This document shows, in pieces, positions 33,817-43,207 of a DNA stretch of 64,000 bases (within the stretch, counting starts at the first letter, position 1; each line of letters opens with the position of its first letter). The notes beneath the pieces are model-generated. The model saw only the letters and a list, made by a program, of their open reading frames with translations, was not told the DNA's origin and made no database searches. The DNA lies in contig NZ_CANLDD010000011.1 of NCBI RefSeq assembly GCF_947489355.1, positions 34,630 to 98,629 of the forward strand. Direction: 5' to 3'. The position numbers and the translations under genes were made by a program. Source of the DNA: an uncultured Microbulbifer sp. (GTDB taxonomy: Bacteria; Pseudomonadota; Gammaproteobacteria; Pseudomonadales; Cellvibrionaceae).

Positions 33817-36027
33817 CTAGGCACTGCCGAGCCAGCGCGCCAGCGTTTCCCTCAGCAGATCCTTGTTGAGGGGTTTGGTCAGGTAATCATCCATTCCAGC
33901 CAGCAGGCAACGGCCTTCAAACTGCTCTTCCGTGGTACTGGTAAGTGCGACGATGGGCAGGCGATCGCCCGGCCTGTGTTCAGACTCCCAGCGCCGGAGC
34001 ACCTCGATGATCTCCGCACTGTGGTCCGTATTCTGCTGACAGTCCACCAATACCAGGTCGTAGCGGCCATCGGAGAGCCGTATCAGCGCCTCTTCGACAT
34101 TGGCGGCGACATCCACTTCATAGCCCAGCACCTGCAGCATGTCTTCTGTCACCCACTGGTGTGGGCGAGACTCCTCCACCAGCAGCAGGGAAAACTGGCG
34201 CGGTTGATCGGCACCACCGGCTAATACGCGATGGCGGGTCCTTTTTGCACCACCGAACAGACCCGCTACCACGGCGTCGTGTAGCTCCTTGTGGGTGGCA
34301 GGGCGGCCCAGGCTCTGGGCAGGCGGCAGCACCGCTTGCAGGCGGGCAAACGCCGCCTTCTGGCCAAAGCCCATCAGGCAAACCAAAGGGCATGCCTTTC
34401 CCTCCGATTGGGCCTTTGTGAAGAAACGGGTCAGTGAATCCAACAGGTGAGTGTCTCCCATGGCAGGCGCCAAAACGACCAGCCGGTTGCGCTCAATAGC
34501 CTGATCCAGCAGCTGGTATAAATCATTTTCACAGCCGGAACACCAGCGCCAGGATTCCACTTCCATGCCGAAGGAGCAGAGTATCTGTGCCAGACCAATG
34601 ATAAAGAGCCCTTTCTGGTGAAGCAGCAATGCTTCACCATCCTGCAAACGCCGGTCCGGCGTGAGGTAAGTCCGCTGGTTTGGCTCCACGATAAATTTGA
34701 TCACCACCTGATAGCGGTTGCCATCCGGGGTAGAATTTAGCTGCAGACAGCCGCCCATGGCCTCGGCCAGGCCTTTGGCAATCGACAGGCCCAGGCCGGT
34801 GGTCACCTGGGTGGTGTCCACACGGGAAAATGCACCGAACAGTTCGCTCTCGTCGGGGAGAATCTCACCCTGCCCATCGTCCATCAGGGAAATGTTCAAT
34901 TGCCCTTCAGTCGCGGTGACCGGGGTGAAACTCACTTCACCCCAGAGTTCGCCACGCTGGGCGATACCGGTAGCGGAATCCACCAGGTTGCGGATCAACT
35001 GGGCGGTTTTGCGGTTATCCCCGGTCACCACCACAGGCAGATTGTCATCGATCTGGAAGTTGAACTCCAGATTGTGGCCGTGGGCGGCGCGGGCGGCAAA
35101 CTTGAAGGACTTCTCAAGGGTTTTGACCAGATTAAACGGCCCCTCGCGCAGGCGGATATGCTTGCGCGCCACACGCGTGAACAAACCCACATTGTCCACC
35201 AGCTTGAGCTGCTGGGTGCCGGCGCTCTTGGCCAGTTTCACCCACTCCCGCTGGCGTTCGTTCAAGGGTTCCGCCTCCAGCAGTGCCAACGCCCCCAGGG
35301 CTTCCGATAACTGGCTGCGAAACTCCTGGCCGATATTGGCGATAAACTCGTTGGTCAGCTCCACCGCCGCCTCGGAGTGCGTGCGTGCCACGGCGAGTTT
35401 GCTGGCACGCTGCTGCAGTTCCTGCATGGCGGACAGCCCCTCCCAATAGTATTTCGATTGGCCGCGCGCCTGGTGTGCGGAAAGCCAGATAAAGGTGAGT
35501 GTGAGGGCGCCGTAAATGGTGCCGAGGAATAATCCAGAAATAAGCGCCACTATTGAGGCGGGCAACAGGGCGCCTGCGATAACCCAGGTGAAGACACGGT
35601 GGTAGGGAGAGAAAACCGGGAACACACTGGAGAAAAGGATAACGGTGTAAAGCCAAAGAAAGTGTGTTTCAGGCGCAAACCCCATCAGGTACACATAGCA
35701 AACCAGTATCAGTCCCCACCAGCCGGTCGCAAGAATGGTGAGAACGAAGTAGCGGTTGCGCCAGCGGCTCGGCCCGGCACTGTATAAGCGGTCGAAACCG
35801 AATACAAACCAACCCCGCACTGCCGTCAACACCACCAGGACAATTCCAAGGAACAACAGCAACTGGGGGTGCTCCAGGCGCATATCGCCGATCATGGCAG
35901 CGATCACAAAAGCGCACAGTGTCAGGATGATGCCCCGCCGGCTGTACTTGGCAATACGCACGTCGGTGGCTCGGCAGAGACGCCGGTCTTTTTGCACCTT
36001 GAGTTCAGGGCGATCAATTAAAGGCAT
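33817..36027 (-). CDS. Degenerate hybrid sensor histidine kinase / response regulator
   Basis: A 736-residue membrane protein with about six TM helices (residues 30-185), a short coiled coil, a HisKA-like region (220-290), an HATPase region (about 300-450), a degenerate receiver-like segment (465-590) and a C-terminal receiver (613-735). The H-box reads FIANIGQEF, with Gln234 where the phospho-accepting His belongs. The N-box reads NLVDSATGI (Asp350 for the usual Asn) and G1 is DDGQGE, while G2 (GLGLSIAKG, 411-419) is intact. The last receiver keeps Asp662 and Lys718. It is therefore probably unable to autophosphorylate conventionally and may act as a scaffold or phospho-acceptor. Confidence 0.85.
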   Translation of the reverse strand: MPLIDRPELKVQKDRRLCRATDVRIAKYSRRGIILTLCAFVIAAMIGDMRLEHPQLLLFLGIVLVVLTAVRGWFVFGFDRLYSAGPSRWRNRYFVLTILATGWWGLILVCYVYLMGFAPETHFLWLYTVILFSSVFPVFSPYHRVFTWVIAGALLPASIVALISGLFLGTIYGALTLTFIWLSAHQARGQSKYYWEGLSAMQELQQRASKLAVARTHSEAAVELTNEFIANIGQEFRSQLSEALGALALLEAEPLNERQREWVKLAKSAGTQQLKLVDNVGLFTRVARKHIRLREGPFNLVKTLEKSFKFAARAAHGHNLEFNFQIDDNLPVVVTGDNRKTAQLIRNLVDSATGIAQRGELWGEVSFTPVTATEGQLNISLMDDGQGEILPDESELFGAFSRVDTTQVTTGLGLSIAKGLAEAMGGCLQLNSTPDGNRYQVVIKFIVEPNQRTYLTPDRRLQDGEALLLHQKGLFIIGLAQILCSFGMEVESWRWCSGCENDLYQLLDQAIERNRLVVLAPAMGDTHLLDSLTRFFTKAQSEGKACPLVCLMGFGQKAAFARLQAVLPPAQSLGRPATHKELHDAVVAGLFGGAKRTRHRVLAGGADQPRQFSLLLVEESRPHQWVTEDMLQVLGYEVDVAANVEEALIRLSDGRYDLVLVDCQQNTDHSAEIIEVLRRWESEHRPGDRLPIVALTSTTEEQFEGRCLLAGMDDYLTKPLNKDLLRETLARWLGSA

Positions 36028-36073
36028 TGCAACCTTCCCCGGGACGCTGTGTATACCGTGGCATAGCAGTCAC

Positions 36074-36277
36074 TTAACCTATTCCGAGTACTTCGACCAG
36101 TACCGTTTTTATAATAAATCCGAGCAGTCCAAGGCCCAGCGCCAAAAACAGAATAAAGGTCCCAAACCTGCCCGCCTTGGAGTCCTTGGCCAGGCTCCAG
36201 ACGATAAACGTCATAAACAGGATGAGCGCACCTATCCCCAACCAGAGAGCATAGTGTTCGAACTGCTCAAATGTCAT
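36074..36277 (-). CDS. DUF2788 small membrane protein
   Basis: A 67-residue protein with two TM helices (about 11-29 and 41-62) joined by a basic loop (LAKDSKAGRFG). This matches the DUF2788 family of Pseudomonas-like bacteria. The function is unknown. It is upstream of the hybrid kinase by 46 bp on the same strand and may be co-transcribed. Confidence 0.8.
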   Translation of the reverse strand: MTFEQFEHYALWLGIGALILFMTFIVWSLAKDSKAGRFGTFILFLALGLGLLGFIIKTVLVEVLGIG

Positions 36278-36386
36278 GGGGATATCCGCTTAAAAAAGTG
36301 GCGCGCATTGTACAGTGCTTGAAAACAACTGGTAAGGCTTTTCAAAATACAGTTGACCAACGCAGTCACAACCTATGACCAACAGT

Positions 36387-36659
36387 TCACATCTCGCGAT
36401 GGCAGTCGCCCTCCTCCTGGGCCTCTGTACCGCAGCGCAGGCGGCGAACTTCCTTCTCTCGGTAGCGGCTGTCGTGCCAACACCTGGGCAGGGGCTCACC
36501 GGACAGAAAGCACAGCTCTGTCTTGTCGAATACCTCAGGGTCCTGCACCTCCTCACCCCAGAGATAGCGGCCAACCACCGTCAGTTCATAGGGGTTTGAA
36601 AGCGTTACAACATCGGCCACCTCTACCAAATGCCTGGTGGTTACATCTTTGAACAGCAT
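36387..36659 (-). CDS. Small conserved protein, often mislabelled acetyltransferase
   Basis: A 90-residue soluble protein from ATG 36659 (AAGG at a spacing of about 9). Residues 1-62 (MLFKDVTTRHLVEVADVV..., VGRYLWGEEVQDPE, FLSGEPLPRCW) resemble a short conserved protein in Pseudomonas and relatives that databases often call acetyltransferase. It is too short for a GNAT fold, so I assign no enzyme activity. The tail is highly charged. It lies between gspM and the DUF2788 gene. Confidence 0.6.
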   Translation of the reverse strand: MLFKDVTTRHLVEVADVVTLSNPYELTVVGRYLWGEEVQDPEVFDKTELCFLSGEPLPRCWHDSRYREKEVRRLRCGTEAQEEGDCHREM

Positions 36660-36873
36660 AGTGGCACCTTTTTCCACTTTCTGATTTCAGTATAGGGTTT
36701 CGGGTGACAATTTCGGATAAATGTGCCGGTATCCTCTGGCGTAAGGGCGCTGTCCATCGCGCCTTCCTGTAGAAACCAGCGCGTGACTCTCTGGTAAAAA
36801 AGCGATGTATAGGAACGGAGGCGTGTGGGAACCCGCCCCCGAGGGGCAACGGGTGGTGCTAAAAAGGCCGCGA

Positions 36874-37359
36874 TCAGCCTTCGATAGTCAGGCGCGCAGA
36901 GACCATGCCCTGCTCGGGAAGGGCGTCCAGGTTGATGGTGCGCACGGCGAGCTGCGCCTGTATCAGCTGATTCAGCCAGGGCTGTAGGTCCTGGTAGCGG
37001 ACCTCCTCGATCCACAGGCGGATGCGGTTGTCTCCTTCCGGTTCGAAACGCTTGATGGCGACCTGGTGCTGTTTGGCGGCGCCTGTCACCCGTTGCAGCA
37101 GGGTGCCGGATGCCTTGGCGCCGGCGTTGGCAGGCGTGATGCGCCCCAGTACCGGGCGCTGGGATTGCATCCATTGGACCAGCTCGCGGGATTCCTGCGC
37201 GCGGGTGTGGGCCTCATCGAAGAAAGTCTTGGCCGGCACGAACAGACCGTAGACGATAAACAATCCACCGGCAACAAAGCCGAGAATGCTTAAAGCGCGC
37301 TGGTCACTGGGGGACAATTCCCGCCATTTCTGCCGCCACTGTTCGATCTGTTCTTTCAT
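36874..37359 (-). CDS. gspM: Type II secretion protein GspM
   Basis: A 161-residue bitopic inner-membrane protein: a cytoplasmic N-terminus (MKEQIEQWRQKWRELSPSDQ), one TM helix (about 24-41) and a periplasmic ferredoxin-like domain (100-160). GspM pairs with GspL to hold the assembly platform. It is the last gsp gene; no gspN follows, and the 214 bp downstream are non-coding on this strand. It lies 86 bp after gspL. Confidence 0.88.
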   Translation of the reverse strand: MKEQIEQWRQKWRELSPSDQRALSILGFVAGGLFIVYGLFVPAKTFFDEAHTRAQESRELVQWMQSQRPVLGRITPANAGAKASGTLLQRVTGAAKQHQVAIKRFEPEGDNRIRLWIEEVRYQDLQPWLNQLIQAQLAVRTINLDALPEQGMVSARLTIEG

Positions 37360-37445
37360 TTTGCACTACTACCAAACATTTTCTGCATTGGGCAAGTTGC
37401 CCGCTTACCCACCCGGCAGCCAACATTTGCCGGATACATTAAAGA

Positions 37446-38780
37446 TCAACGCAAACGCACGCGACCGGATACCCCATCTTTCAGTTCATTGGCCCCGAGC
37501 AAATCGGCGCGCAGGCCGTTGCCGGACAAACTGCTGACAAAGGCATCCAAATCCGACAGGGTGGACGCCTGCAGTTGCAGTACCATCTCACCGCGCTGTC
37601 CGTCAAAACGCAGAGACTGTATCTTAAGTTCTTTACCCCTGTGCTCGGTCCACACCCCACTCAGTTGCTGCATCTGTGTGGAAAAGGCACCGCCCTGGCT
37701 GCCGGCATTCTTGAGCAGGCCCTCGAGTTGTCGGCGCAACTGCGCCGAAGGGCGCGTATTGGGGAACAATTCCGCAAACAGGGCACGGGCTTGGCTTTCC
37801 GCCTGCTCGGCCTGCCACTGATAGTAGGCCCCGGCACCCACAAAGAAGAGCAGTTGGGCAGCAAAGCAGAAAGCGGCCACCTTGGCCGGTTTCAGCCACC
37901 AGACGCGCTCCGCATCACCGCCCGACAGTTGGTAATCCCCGCTCAGAAGATTGCCGAGTTTGCCAGGCATAAAACGCTGCAGAAAAACCGTTTCCGGCGC
38001 TGTTTGGTTGCACTGTAAACGGTCACCGAAGAGCGATTCCAGCTCGGCCACAATAAGGCCGTCGCCCTCCCCCGCGCCCAGCAGCACCAGGCTTTTCTCC
38101 CCCGGCTCCCCGGTGGTCTCCCCCTGCGTGTGCTCCGGGGCACTGTCGTCCAGAATAGAGCCGAGCAGTGGTTGCAGGTATTCGCGACGGAACGTCAGCC
38201 CCTGGCCGCTGTGCTGCCAGAGATGGGCCTGTTCATGCTCGAGCCACAGGACCAGGTCATCTCCGAGCAGATCCAGCACCTGATATTCCGCCACGGCCGC
38301 CACCAGAGGCCATTTCAGTCGCTCCACCTGCGTGTGCAGCGCAGCTATTTTATTTCTGGCAACCGCAGAGATACCGCACTGGTCGCCCTCCCTGGGGGCA
38401 CAGGTAAAGTGCAGATTTTCGACGTCCTCGGCCAGGCACTCCTCCACCATATAGCCGATCGCATTGGCCTGGCGCCGCGCGGCTTTGGGTATCGTCTCAA
38501 CACCACTCCAGACCCAGTTTCCAGGCAACAGCAGTAGCGCCTTGGTGCCCTCGGGAAAACTCGGCGGCGCCATCGTTTCCGGGGTGTCTGTGGCCTCATA
38601 TCCGGGGTTGAACGCTGAAATAAAGGCATCATCAAGCGCCACCTGCTCCCAGGAAGCGTCTTTCCATTGAAACAGTTTCAGGCTGTTGTTCGCGCCCTCG
38701 GTGAGCCGCAGCAAGACCAGGGAGGGTGCTGGCGGGGAGGCAGGCATGCCGATTTCATTCAGGCTTTTCTTTTTAAACAT
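37446..38780 (-). CDS. gspL: Type II secretion protein GspL
   Basis: A 444-residue protein with a large cytoplasmic actin-like domain (about 1-270), a TM helix near residue 290 (VAAFCFAAQLLFFVGAGAYY) and a periplasmic C-terminal domain. The start of the fold (LVLLRL...) and LLLPGNWVWSGVETIPKAARRQANAIGYMVEE match GspL. It recruits the GspE ATPase to the membrane. It lies 26 bp downstream of gspK. Confidence 0.9.
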   Translation of the reverse strand: MFKKKSLNEIGMPASPPAPSLVLLRLTEGANNSLKLFQWKDASWEQVALDDAFISAFNPGYEATDTPETMAPPSFPEGTKALLLLPGNWVWSGVETIPKAARRQANAIGYMVEECLAEDVENLHFTCAPREGDQCGISAVARNKIAALHTQVERLKWPLVAAVAEYQVLDLLGDDLVLWLEHEQAHLWQHSGQGLTFRREYLQPLLGSILDDSAPEHTQGETTGEPGEKSLVLLGAGEGDGLIVAELESLFGDRLQCNQTAPETVFLQRFMPGKLGNLLSGDYQLSGGDAERVWWLKPAKVAAFCFAAQLLFFVGAGAYYQWQAEQAESQARALFAELFPNTRPSAQLRRQLEGLLKNAGSQGGAFSTQMQQLSGVWTEHRGKELKIQSLRFDGQRGEMVLQLQASTLSDLDAFVSSLSGNGLRADLLGANELKDGVSGRVRLR

Positions 38781-38806
38781 ACGATTTTATGGGCTATCCA
38801 CTCTCT

Positions 38807-39847
38807 TCACTCTCGGGTGTCGTCGCCGTCGAGAAGCTCCTGCATCATTGCTAAGGAAAAAGTCCGGCGCTGGCGTTGGAGCACTTTGGCCTTTCCATCG
38901 GAGTCATCCAGCCACAGGGCCGTCTCCCAATACTGACGGTAATCGCCCGTATCTCCCAGTTGGACAGCAATACGGGCGATAAAGTACTTGCTGTGAAAGG
39001 CAAAATAGGTCGTTTTGCTGATATTGAGATCAGCCAGATCCCCGGAATCGTGCAGTATGCCGTCGGATTCACGCAACTGTTCCAGCTTGGCCATATCCAC
39101 CGCTGGGTCTACCGCTTCAATCAATTCCCGGGTGGCCAGGTTGATATTAATCTTAGTGTCACTTTCCGGCAGTGCGCAGAGGAAGGGGGCCAGTTTCTGC
39201 CAGTCCTCCGCTTCCATCCCCTGCACCGAAGACAGCTCGGATATATCACTGATCAAGGTATCCGGGGTGCGGTGGGCCATTTCCCGTCCGAGGTAGCCAT
39301 CATCCTCGGTGGCCGTGGAACGGGGCGTGTCCCCAGTGTCAACCCAGTCGGCGATGGCCCCGGCCAAATCCGATTTGCCAGTGACATTGCGTACCAGCTG
39401 CAGGAGGATTTTAAACTCAGCTGAATTGGGGTCTCTGCCGTCGTGCAGAGTATTGACATTGAAACATGAATTCAAGTCTTTGATATTGATACGGATTTTC
39501 CCATTATCGGGATTGAACTGCAGGGCCGGTGCGGCCCAGGCCTCCAGCGCATGGTCGGCGGAATCCGCCGCCGCTTTATCCTCTTCGAAATCCTTTTCCA
39601 GGGCGACTCTGGCCCAGGCCTCGGCACCCCCGACAAACTCCGCCAGTTGGGTGTTGGCAAGCAACGCACCACTGCGGGTGATGGCAATCTGGTCGCGAAT
39701 GATGGCATGGGTGACCGCAGCAATGGCGATCACCATCACCAGCAGCACCGTGATCAGGGCAACACCCCGCTGGTGGCCAAAAGCACGCACTGGGTTAACT
39801 CCTTTTTTCACTACCGCCGCCCCCTGGACCACTTCACTGGCGACCAT
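38807..39847 (-). CDS. gspK: Type II secretion minor pseudopilin GspK
   Basis: A 346-residue minor pseudopilin. The prepilin-type leader ends in QRG followed by the hydrophobic helix VALITVLLVMVIAIA; position +5 is not the usual Glu, which is typical of GspK. The rest is the large GspK head, with a SAM-like domain (LSSVQGMEAEDWQKLAPFL). It sits at the pseudopilus tip with GspI and GspJ. The ATG at 39847 overlaps the end of gspJ by 14 bp; the frame extends upstream but loses the leader logic. Confidence 0.87.
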   Translation of the reverse strand: MVASEVVQGAAVVKKGVNPVRAFGHQRGVALITVLLVMVIAIAAVTHAIIRDQIAITRSGALLANTQLAEFVGGAEAWARVALEKDFEEDKAAADSADHALEAWAAPALQFNPDNGKIRINIKDLNSCFNVNTLHDGRDPNSAEFKILLQLVRNVTGKSDLAGAIADWVDTGDTPRSTATEDDGYLGREMAHRTPDTLISDISELSSVQGMEAEDWQKLAPFLCALPESDTKININLATRELIEAVDPAVDMAKLEQLRESDGILHDSGDLADLNISKTTYFAFHSKYFIARIAVQLGDTGDYRQYWETALWLDDSDGKAKVLQRQRRTFSLAMMQELLDGDDTRE

Positions 39848-40529
39848 CCGGTGGAGAATCGGCACTGACCGTAGACAGGGGGAAGATTCTGCGGATTTCA
39901 CCATGCTGACGGGTGAGCAACACAAACTCTATGGCCTTTGGCAGGCGGGCATCGGGGGGGTCGGGGCCATCCACCGGCGGCCACTGGGTAACCCAGGCAT
40001 CGCTGGCGGGATCGAAATAGCGCAGAGACAGGCTCTCCACCCCCATCATCAGGGGCTCCACCAGCGGCTCCGAATCCGGGGCCCTGTCCAACACCTGCCA
40101 GCGGCTGCGCAGCAGCAGGGCACCCGGGTCCTCTTCTTCCGTAAAGGAACTGCGTTCATCGGCTTCCAGGTAGCCAATGCTGTAGGCGAGGCGCTGTAAT
40201 TCACCCCGTGGCTCCGCGGTGAGGTTCGCCGCACCCAGCCGGGTAAACTCGAACTCATCCTCATCCCCACGCAGCGCCGGTTCATAGCCGCTATAGGCAT
40301 TTTTGACCGGTCTTGCGGTCAGCTGACGCAGGTCGTCCTCGAGGCGATACAGGGCCATGGAGAACCGGCGCAGGGTTTCCGCACGCTGCTCAACCAGCCG
40401 GTCGGTACTGTTAAAAATATCCAGCAGTGCAAAGGAGCCGACACTGATAATGGCCACCAGCACCAACACCACGAGCACCTCGACCAGGGTAAAGCCGGAC
40501 TGGCCTTTGCATAAAGGGGGGGGCGTCAT
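39834..40529 (-). CDS. gspJ: Type II secretion minor pseudopilin GspJ
   Basis: A 231-residue minor pseudopilin with a prepilin cleavage site KGQSG/FTLVEVLVVLVLVAI and the GspJ-type body (RRFSMALYRLEDDLRQLTARPV). It joins GspI and GspK at the pseudopilus tip. ATG 40529 gives a 12-residue leader; longer in-frame extensions to 40712 overlap gspI and are rejected. Five bp separate it from gspI. Confidence 0.9.
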   Translation of the reverse strand: MTPPPLCKGQSGFTLVEVLVVLVLVAIISVGSFALLDIFNSTDRLVEQRAETLRRFSMALYRLEDDLRQLTARPVKNAYSGYEPALRGDEDEFEFTRLGAANLTAEPRGELQRLAYSIGYLEADERSSFTEEEDPGALLLRSRWQVLDRAPDSEPLVEPLMMGVESLSLRYFDPASDAWVTQWPPVDGPDPPDARLPKAIEFVLLTRQHGEIRRIFPLSTVSADSPPDGRQ

Positions 40530-40534
40530 ACCAG

Positions 40535-40918
40535 CTACTCCCTTGCCGCCCAGGCATCCAGGGTGAGGGTCGGGTTTTCCGCATCGGGATGGCGCACCTG
40601 GATAATGATATGGCGCAGGCGCACTTCGTTGGTATCCTCCACCCGTGCAGCTACCGCCCACTCGCGCAGGGCAAAAGTGACCTCTTCTGTCTGCTCGCCC
40701 ACCGGGGGCCAAGGGGTTTGTAAGCGCATCTGGGAAAGCACCTGTTGCGCCACCCAGTTGGCGGCGAGCCGCTCTTCCATCACGCGCTGCTGGCGCACGC
40801 TGCGCTGCGTCGCCTGCAGCACGCTGGCGGCGATGACACCGAAGATCACCAGTGCAACCAGCACTTCAACCAGGGTAAAGCCACCCTGGGGCGCACAATG
40901 CCTGCGGTTAAAATGCAT
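40535..40918 (-). CDS. gspI: Type II secretion minor pseudopilin GspI
   Basis: A 127-residue minor pseudopilin with cleavage site PQGG/FTLVEVLVALVIFGV and the GspI pattern ANWVAQQVLSQMRL...WPPVGEQ. It nucleates the tip complex. The start at 40918 overlaps the end of gspH by 11 bp. Confidence 0.9.
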   Translation of the reverse strand: MHFNRRHCAPQGGFTLVEVLVALVIFGVIAASVLQATQRSVRQQRVMEERLAANWVAQQVLSQMRLQTPWPPVGEQTEEVTFALREWAVAARVEDTNEVRLRHIIIQVRHPDAENPTLTLDAWAARE

Positions 40919-41498
40919 CGGCCTGCCACTCCAGCTGCAAGCCGTACAGGCTACTGTAGGAAATCGTGGCCCCCCGGGCAAAGTCGCCGTCCTCCACCAG
41001 GTACACCGCAAGCTCCACCGGCAGGACCTCCCCACTGGAAAGGGCCACAAATTGGGGCCTCGCGTCCACTGCTTCGTCACTCTCCTCCTCGGCAAACTCC
41101 GTCGACTCCGCTACGGGGAGTTCCGCCTCGGCAATCACTTCCAGGCGCACATTGGGGGGGAATTCATGCATCATAAAGCGCGTTGCGCGGGCACCGGCCA
41201 GGGCGGCGTCCGGGTCCTGCCAGGCCATTGTGGCGGGATCAAAACGCACCACGCGGTAGGACTCGGCCTTGAGGACCACGCCGTAATGGACCTTGTCGAT
41301 CAAGGCGCGATCCGCGACCAGTTGCAGCAGTGCGGAAAGACGCTGGACCTCGCCGGTCCAGACCCGCGCGCCGGAACTCCCCAGGGAGAGAATGGCCATC
41401 CCCGCCAATGTGGCAATGATGACAATCACTACCAATATCTCCACCAGGGTAAACCCACGGCTGTGAGCGGGTCTTTTTCGACTTTGTCTTCTGTGCAT
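40908..41498 (-). CDS. gspH: Type II secretion minor pseudopilin GspH
   Basis: A 196-residue minor pseudopilin with leader HSRG/FTLVEILVVIVIIATLAGM and a C-terminal beta-rich head. A Glu/Asp-rich insertion around residues 128-148 (ESTEFAEEESDEAVDA) makes it slightly longer than common GspH proteins. It links the tip complex to the GspG filament. It lies 21 bp downstream of gspG. Confidence 0.88.
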   Translation of the reverse strand: MHRRQSRKRPAHSRGFTLVEILVVIVIIATLAGMAILSLGSSGARVWTGEVQRLSALLQLVADRALIDKVHYGVVLKAESYRVVRFDPATMAWQDPDAALAGARATRFMMHEFPPNVRLEVIAEAELPVAESTEFAEEESDEAVDARPQFVALSSGEVLPVELAVYLVEDGDFARGATISYSSLYGLQLEWQADAF

Positions 41499-41519
41499 GC
41501 GGCGCTGCCTGACCTTGGC

Positions 41520-41948
41520 CTACAGGTCGGCGACGAAGATGTCGGCGGCTTCGCCCTCACCACCGGGCTTGCCATCAGAGCCCAGGCTGAAGAGGTCAAA
41601 GGCACCGGCACTGCCGGGACTGAGGTACTGATATTCATTGCCCCAGGGGTCTTTGGGCGCTTTTTTCAGGTAGGGTTCGGTCCAGTTCTTGACTTCCGGA
41701 AAGCCGGACGGGCGGGCAACCAACGCCTCCAGCCCCTGGTCGGAGCTTGGATATACGAAATTATCCATGCGGTACATGTCCAGTGCCGTTTCGATTGCGC
41801 GCAGGTCCACCCGGGCCGCCTTCATGCGGGCCTCACCGGTTCTGCTGAGCACATTGGGTACCACCAGGGCACCGAGAATGCCGAGGATCACGATGACCAC
41901 CATGATCTCGATCAGGGTAAAACCGCTGCTTCTACGTACACTTTTCAT
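41520..41948 (-). CDS. gspG: Type II secretion major pseudopilin GspG
   Basis: A 142-residue major pseudopilin. Leader SSG/FTLIEIMVVIVILGILGALVV has the +5 Glu needed for methylation and assembly. Conserved ALDMYRMDNFVYPSSDQGLEAL and the C-terminal calcium-site region (DLFSLGSDGKPGGEGEAADI) follow. It polymerises into the pseudopilus that pushes substrates through GspD. It lies 39 bp after gspF. Confidence 0.95.
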   Translation of the reverse strand: MKSVRRSSGFTLIEIMVVIVILGILGALVVPNVLSRTGEARMKAARVDLRAIETALDMYRMDNFVYPSSDQGLEALVARPSGFPEVKNWTEPYLKKAPKDPWGNEYQYLSPGSAGAFDLFSLGSDGKPGGEGEAADIFVADL

Positions 41949-41987
41949 TTTCTTCTCCTCATCACCCGGGTTCAGGGTGGCCCGTGG

Positions 41988-43205
41988 TTAAACAACCAGT
42001 TCATTCATGCTTAAAATCGGCATCATAATGGCCATTACGATAAACAGTACGATAGCGGCCATCACCAGTAACATAATCGGTTCGAACAGGCTCACAAAAG
42101 CGGTTACCGCCCCCTGCAAATCCTGTTCCTGGGATTGAGCCGCACGGTGCAGCATCTCGTCCAGGGTACCGGATGACTCTCCGCTGGCAATCATATAGAT
42201 CATCATTGGCGGAAAATATCCGATATCCTCCAGGGCCCGCCGCAGACTGCCGCCCTCACGTACCGACTTTTGTGCGGCCTGCAAACGCTCCTTGAGAAAA
42301 TCATTGCTCATCACGCCGCCGGCAATCCCCATCGCCTGCACCAAAGGCACACTGCTGCCGGTAAGGATCGCCAGGGTGCCCACATAGCGGGCACTCTGAC
42401 CGCCACGCACGATCCAGCCGATCAGGGGCAATTCCAGCAGGCGGTGATGAAATCGATATCGCACTGCCGGGCGGCGCAACATCAGGATAATCCCGGCGAC
42501 GACCACCCCCAGTGCAGGCGGCACCAGCCAGCCCCAGGCGGAGATAAAATCGCTCAGACCGACCAGGATGCGGGTTGCGAGCGGCAGCACCTGGCCGGTC
42601 CCGGTAAATACCTCGATCACGTCCGGCACCACATACACCATCAGACCGGTCACCACCAGAACACAGATAAATACCAGCACCACCGGGTAGATCAGCGCCA
42701 ACTGCACCTTCTGGCGAAACTGCTGCTGCCCTTCGGTATAGTCACCGAGGCGCTCAAGGACGGTATCCAGGTGCCCCGAGTGCTCACCGGCCTCCACCGT
42801 GGCGCGGTAGAGCTGGGGAAAAGCCCGGGGAAAGCTGCCCAGTGCCTGGGCAAAGCTGTGCCCTTCCAGCACCTTGCCACGCACCGCCAACACCACCCGG
42901 CGAATCTTCTGGTTGCGGCTCTGGTTGGCGATGGCCCCCAATGTCTCTTCCAAGGGGATTCCCGCGCGCAGCAGGGTGGCAATCTGGCGGGTCAGCAGGG
43001 CCAGGTTTTTGATACTGAGGCCGGGACTGGCGGACAAAAAGTTGCCGGCTCCCTTTTCAGCCCGCTCAGTGGCGGGAGCCACCTCCAGGGGCACCATGCC
43101 CTTCGCGCGCAACTGCTGGCGCGCAGCACGGGCACTGTCCGCTTCCAGGGTACCACGGCTCTTGCGGCCGGAAGCCGCGAGGGCGGTGTATTCAAACGCG
43201 GCCAC
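41988..43205 (-). CDS. gspF: Type II secretion inner-membrane platform GspF
   Basis: A 405-residue polytopic protein with two GspF repeats and three TM regions (near 170, 220 and 375-400). The start MAAFEYTALAASGRKSRGTLEADS is canonical and uses GTG at 43205. GspF couples GspE ATP hydrolysis to pseudopilus growth. It lies 2 bp after gspE. Confidence 0.95.
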   Translation of the reverse strand: MAAFEYTALAASGRKSRGTLEADSARAARQQLRAKGMVPLEVAPATERAEKGAGNFLSASPGLSIKNLALLTRQIATLLRAGIPLEETLGAIANQSRNQKIRRVVLAVRGKVLEGHSFAQALGSFPRAFPQLYRATVEAGEHSGHLDTVLERLGDYTEGQQQFRQKVQLALIYPVVLVFICVLVVTGLMVYVVPDVIEVFTGTGQVLPLATRILVGLSDFISAWGWLVPPALGVVVAGIILMLRRPAVRYRFHHRLLELPLIGWIVRGGQSARYVGTLAILTGSSVPLVQAMGIAGGVMSNDFLKERLQAAQKSVREGGSLRRALEDIGYFPPMMIYMIASGESSGTLDEMLHRAAQSQEQDLQGAVTAFVSLFEPIMLLVMAAIVLFIVMAIMMPILSMNELVV

Positions 43206-43207
43206 AA

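Noticed and set aside
36641..37174. Candidate gspN downstream of gspM
   Set aside because: The 177-codon frame lies largely antiparallel in phase within gspM codons and is rich in Arg/Pro/His as expected of a shadow frame; it has no TM segment.
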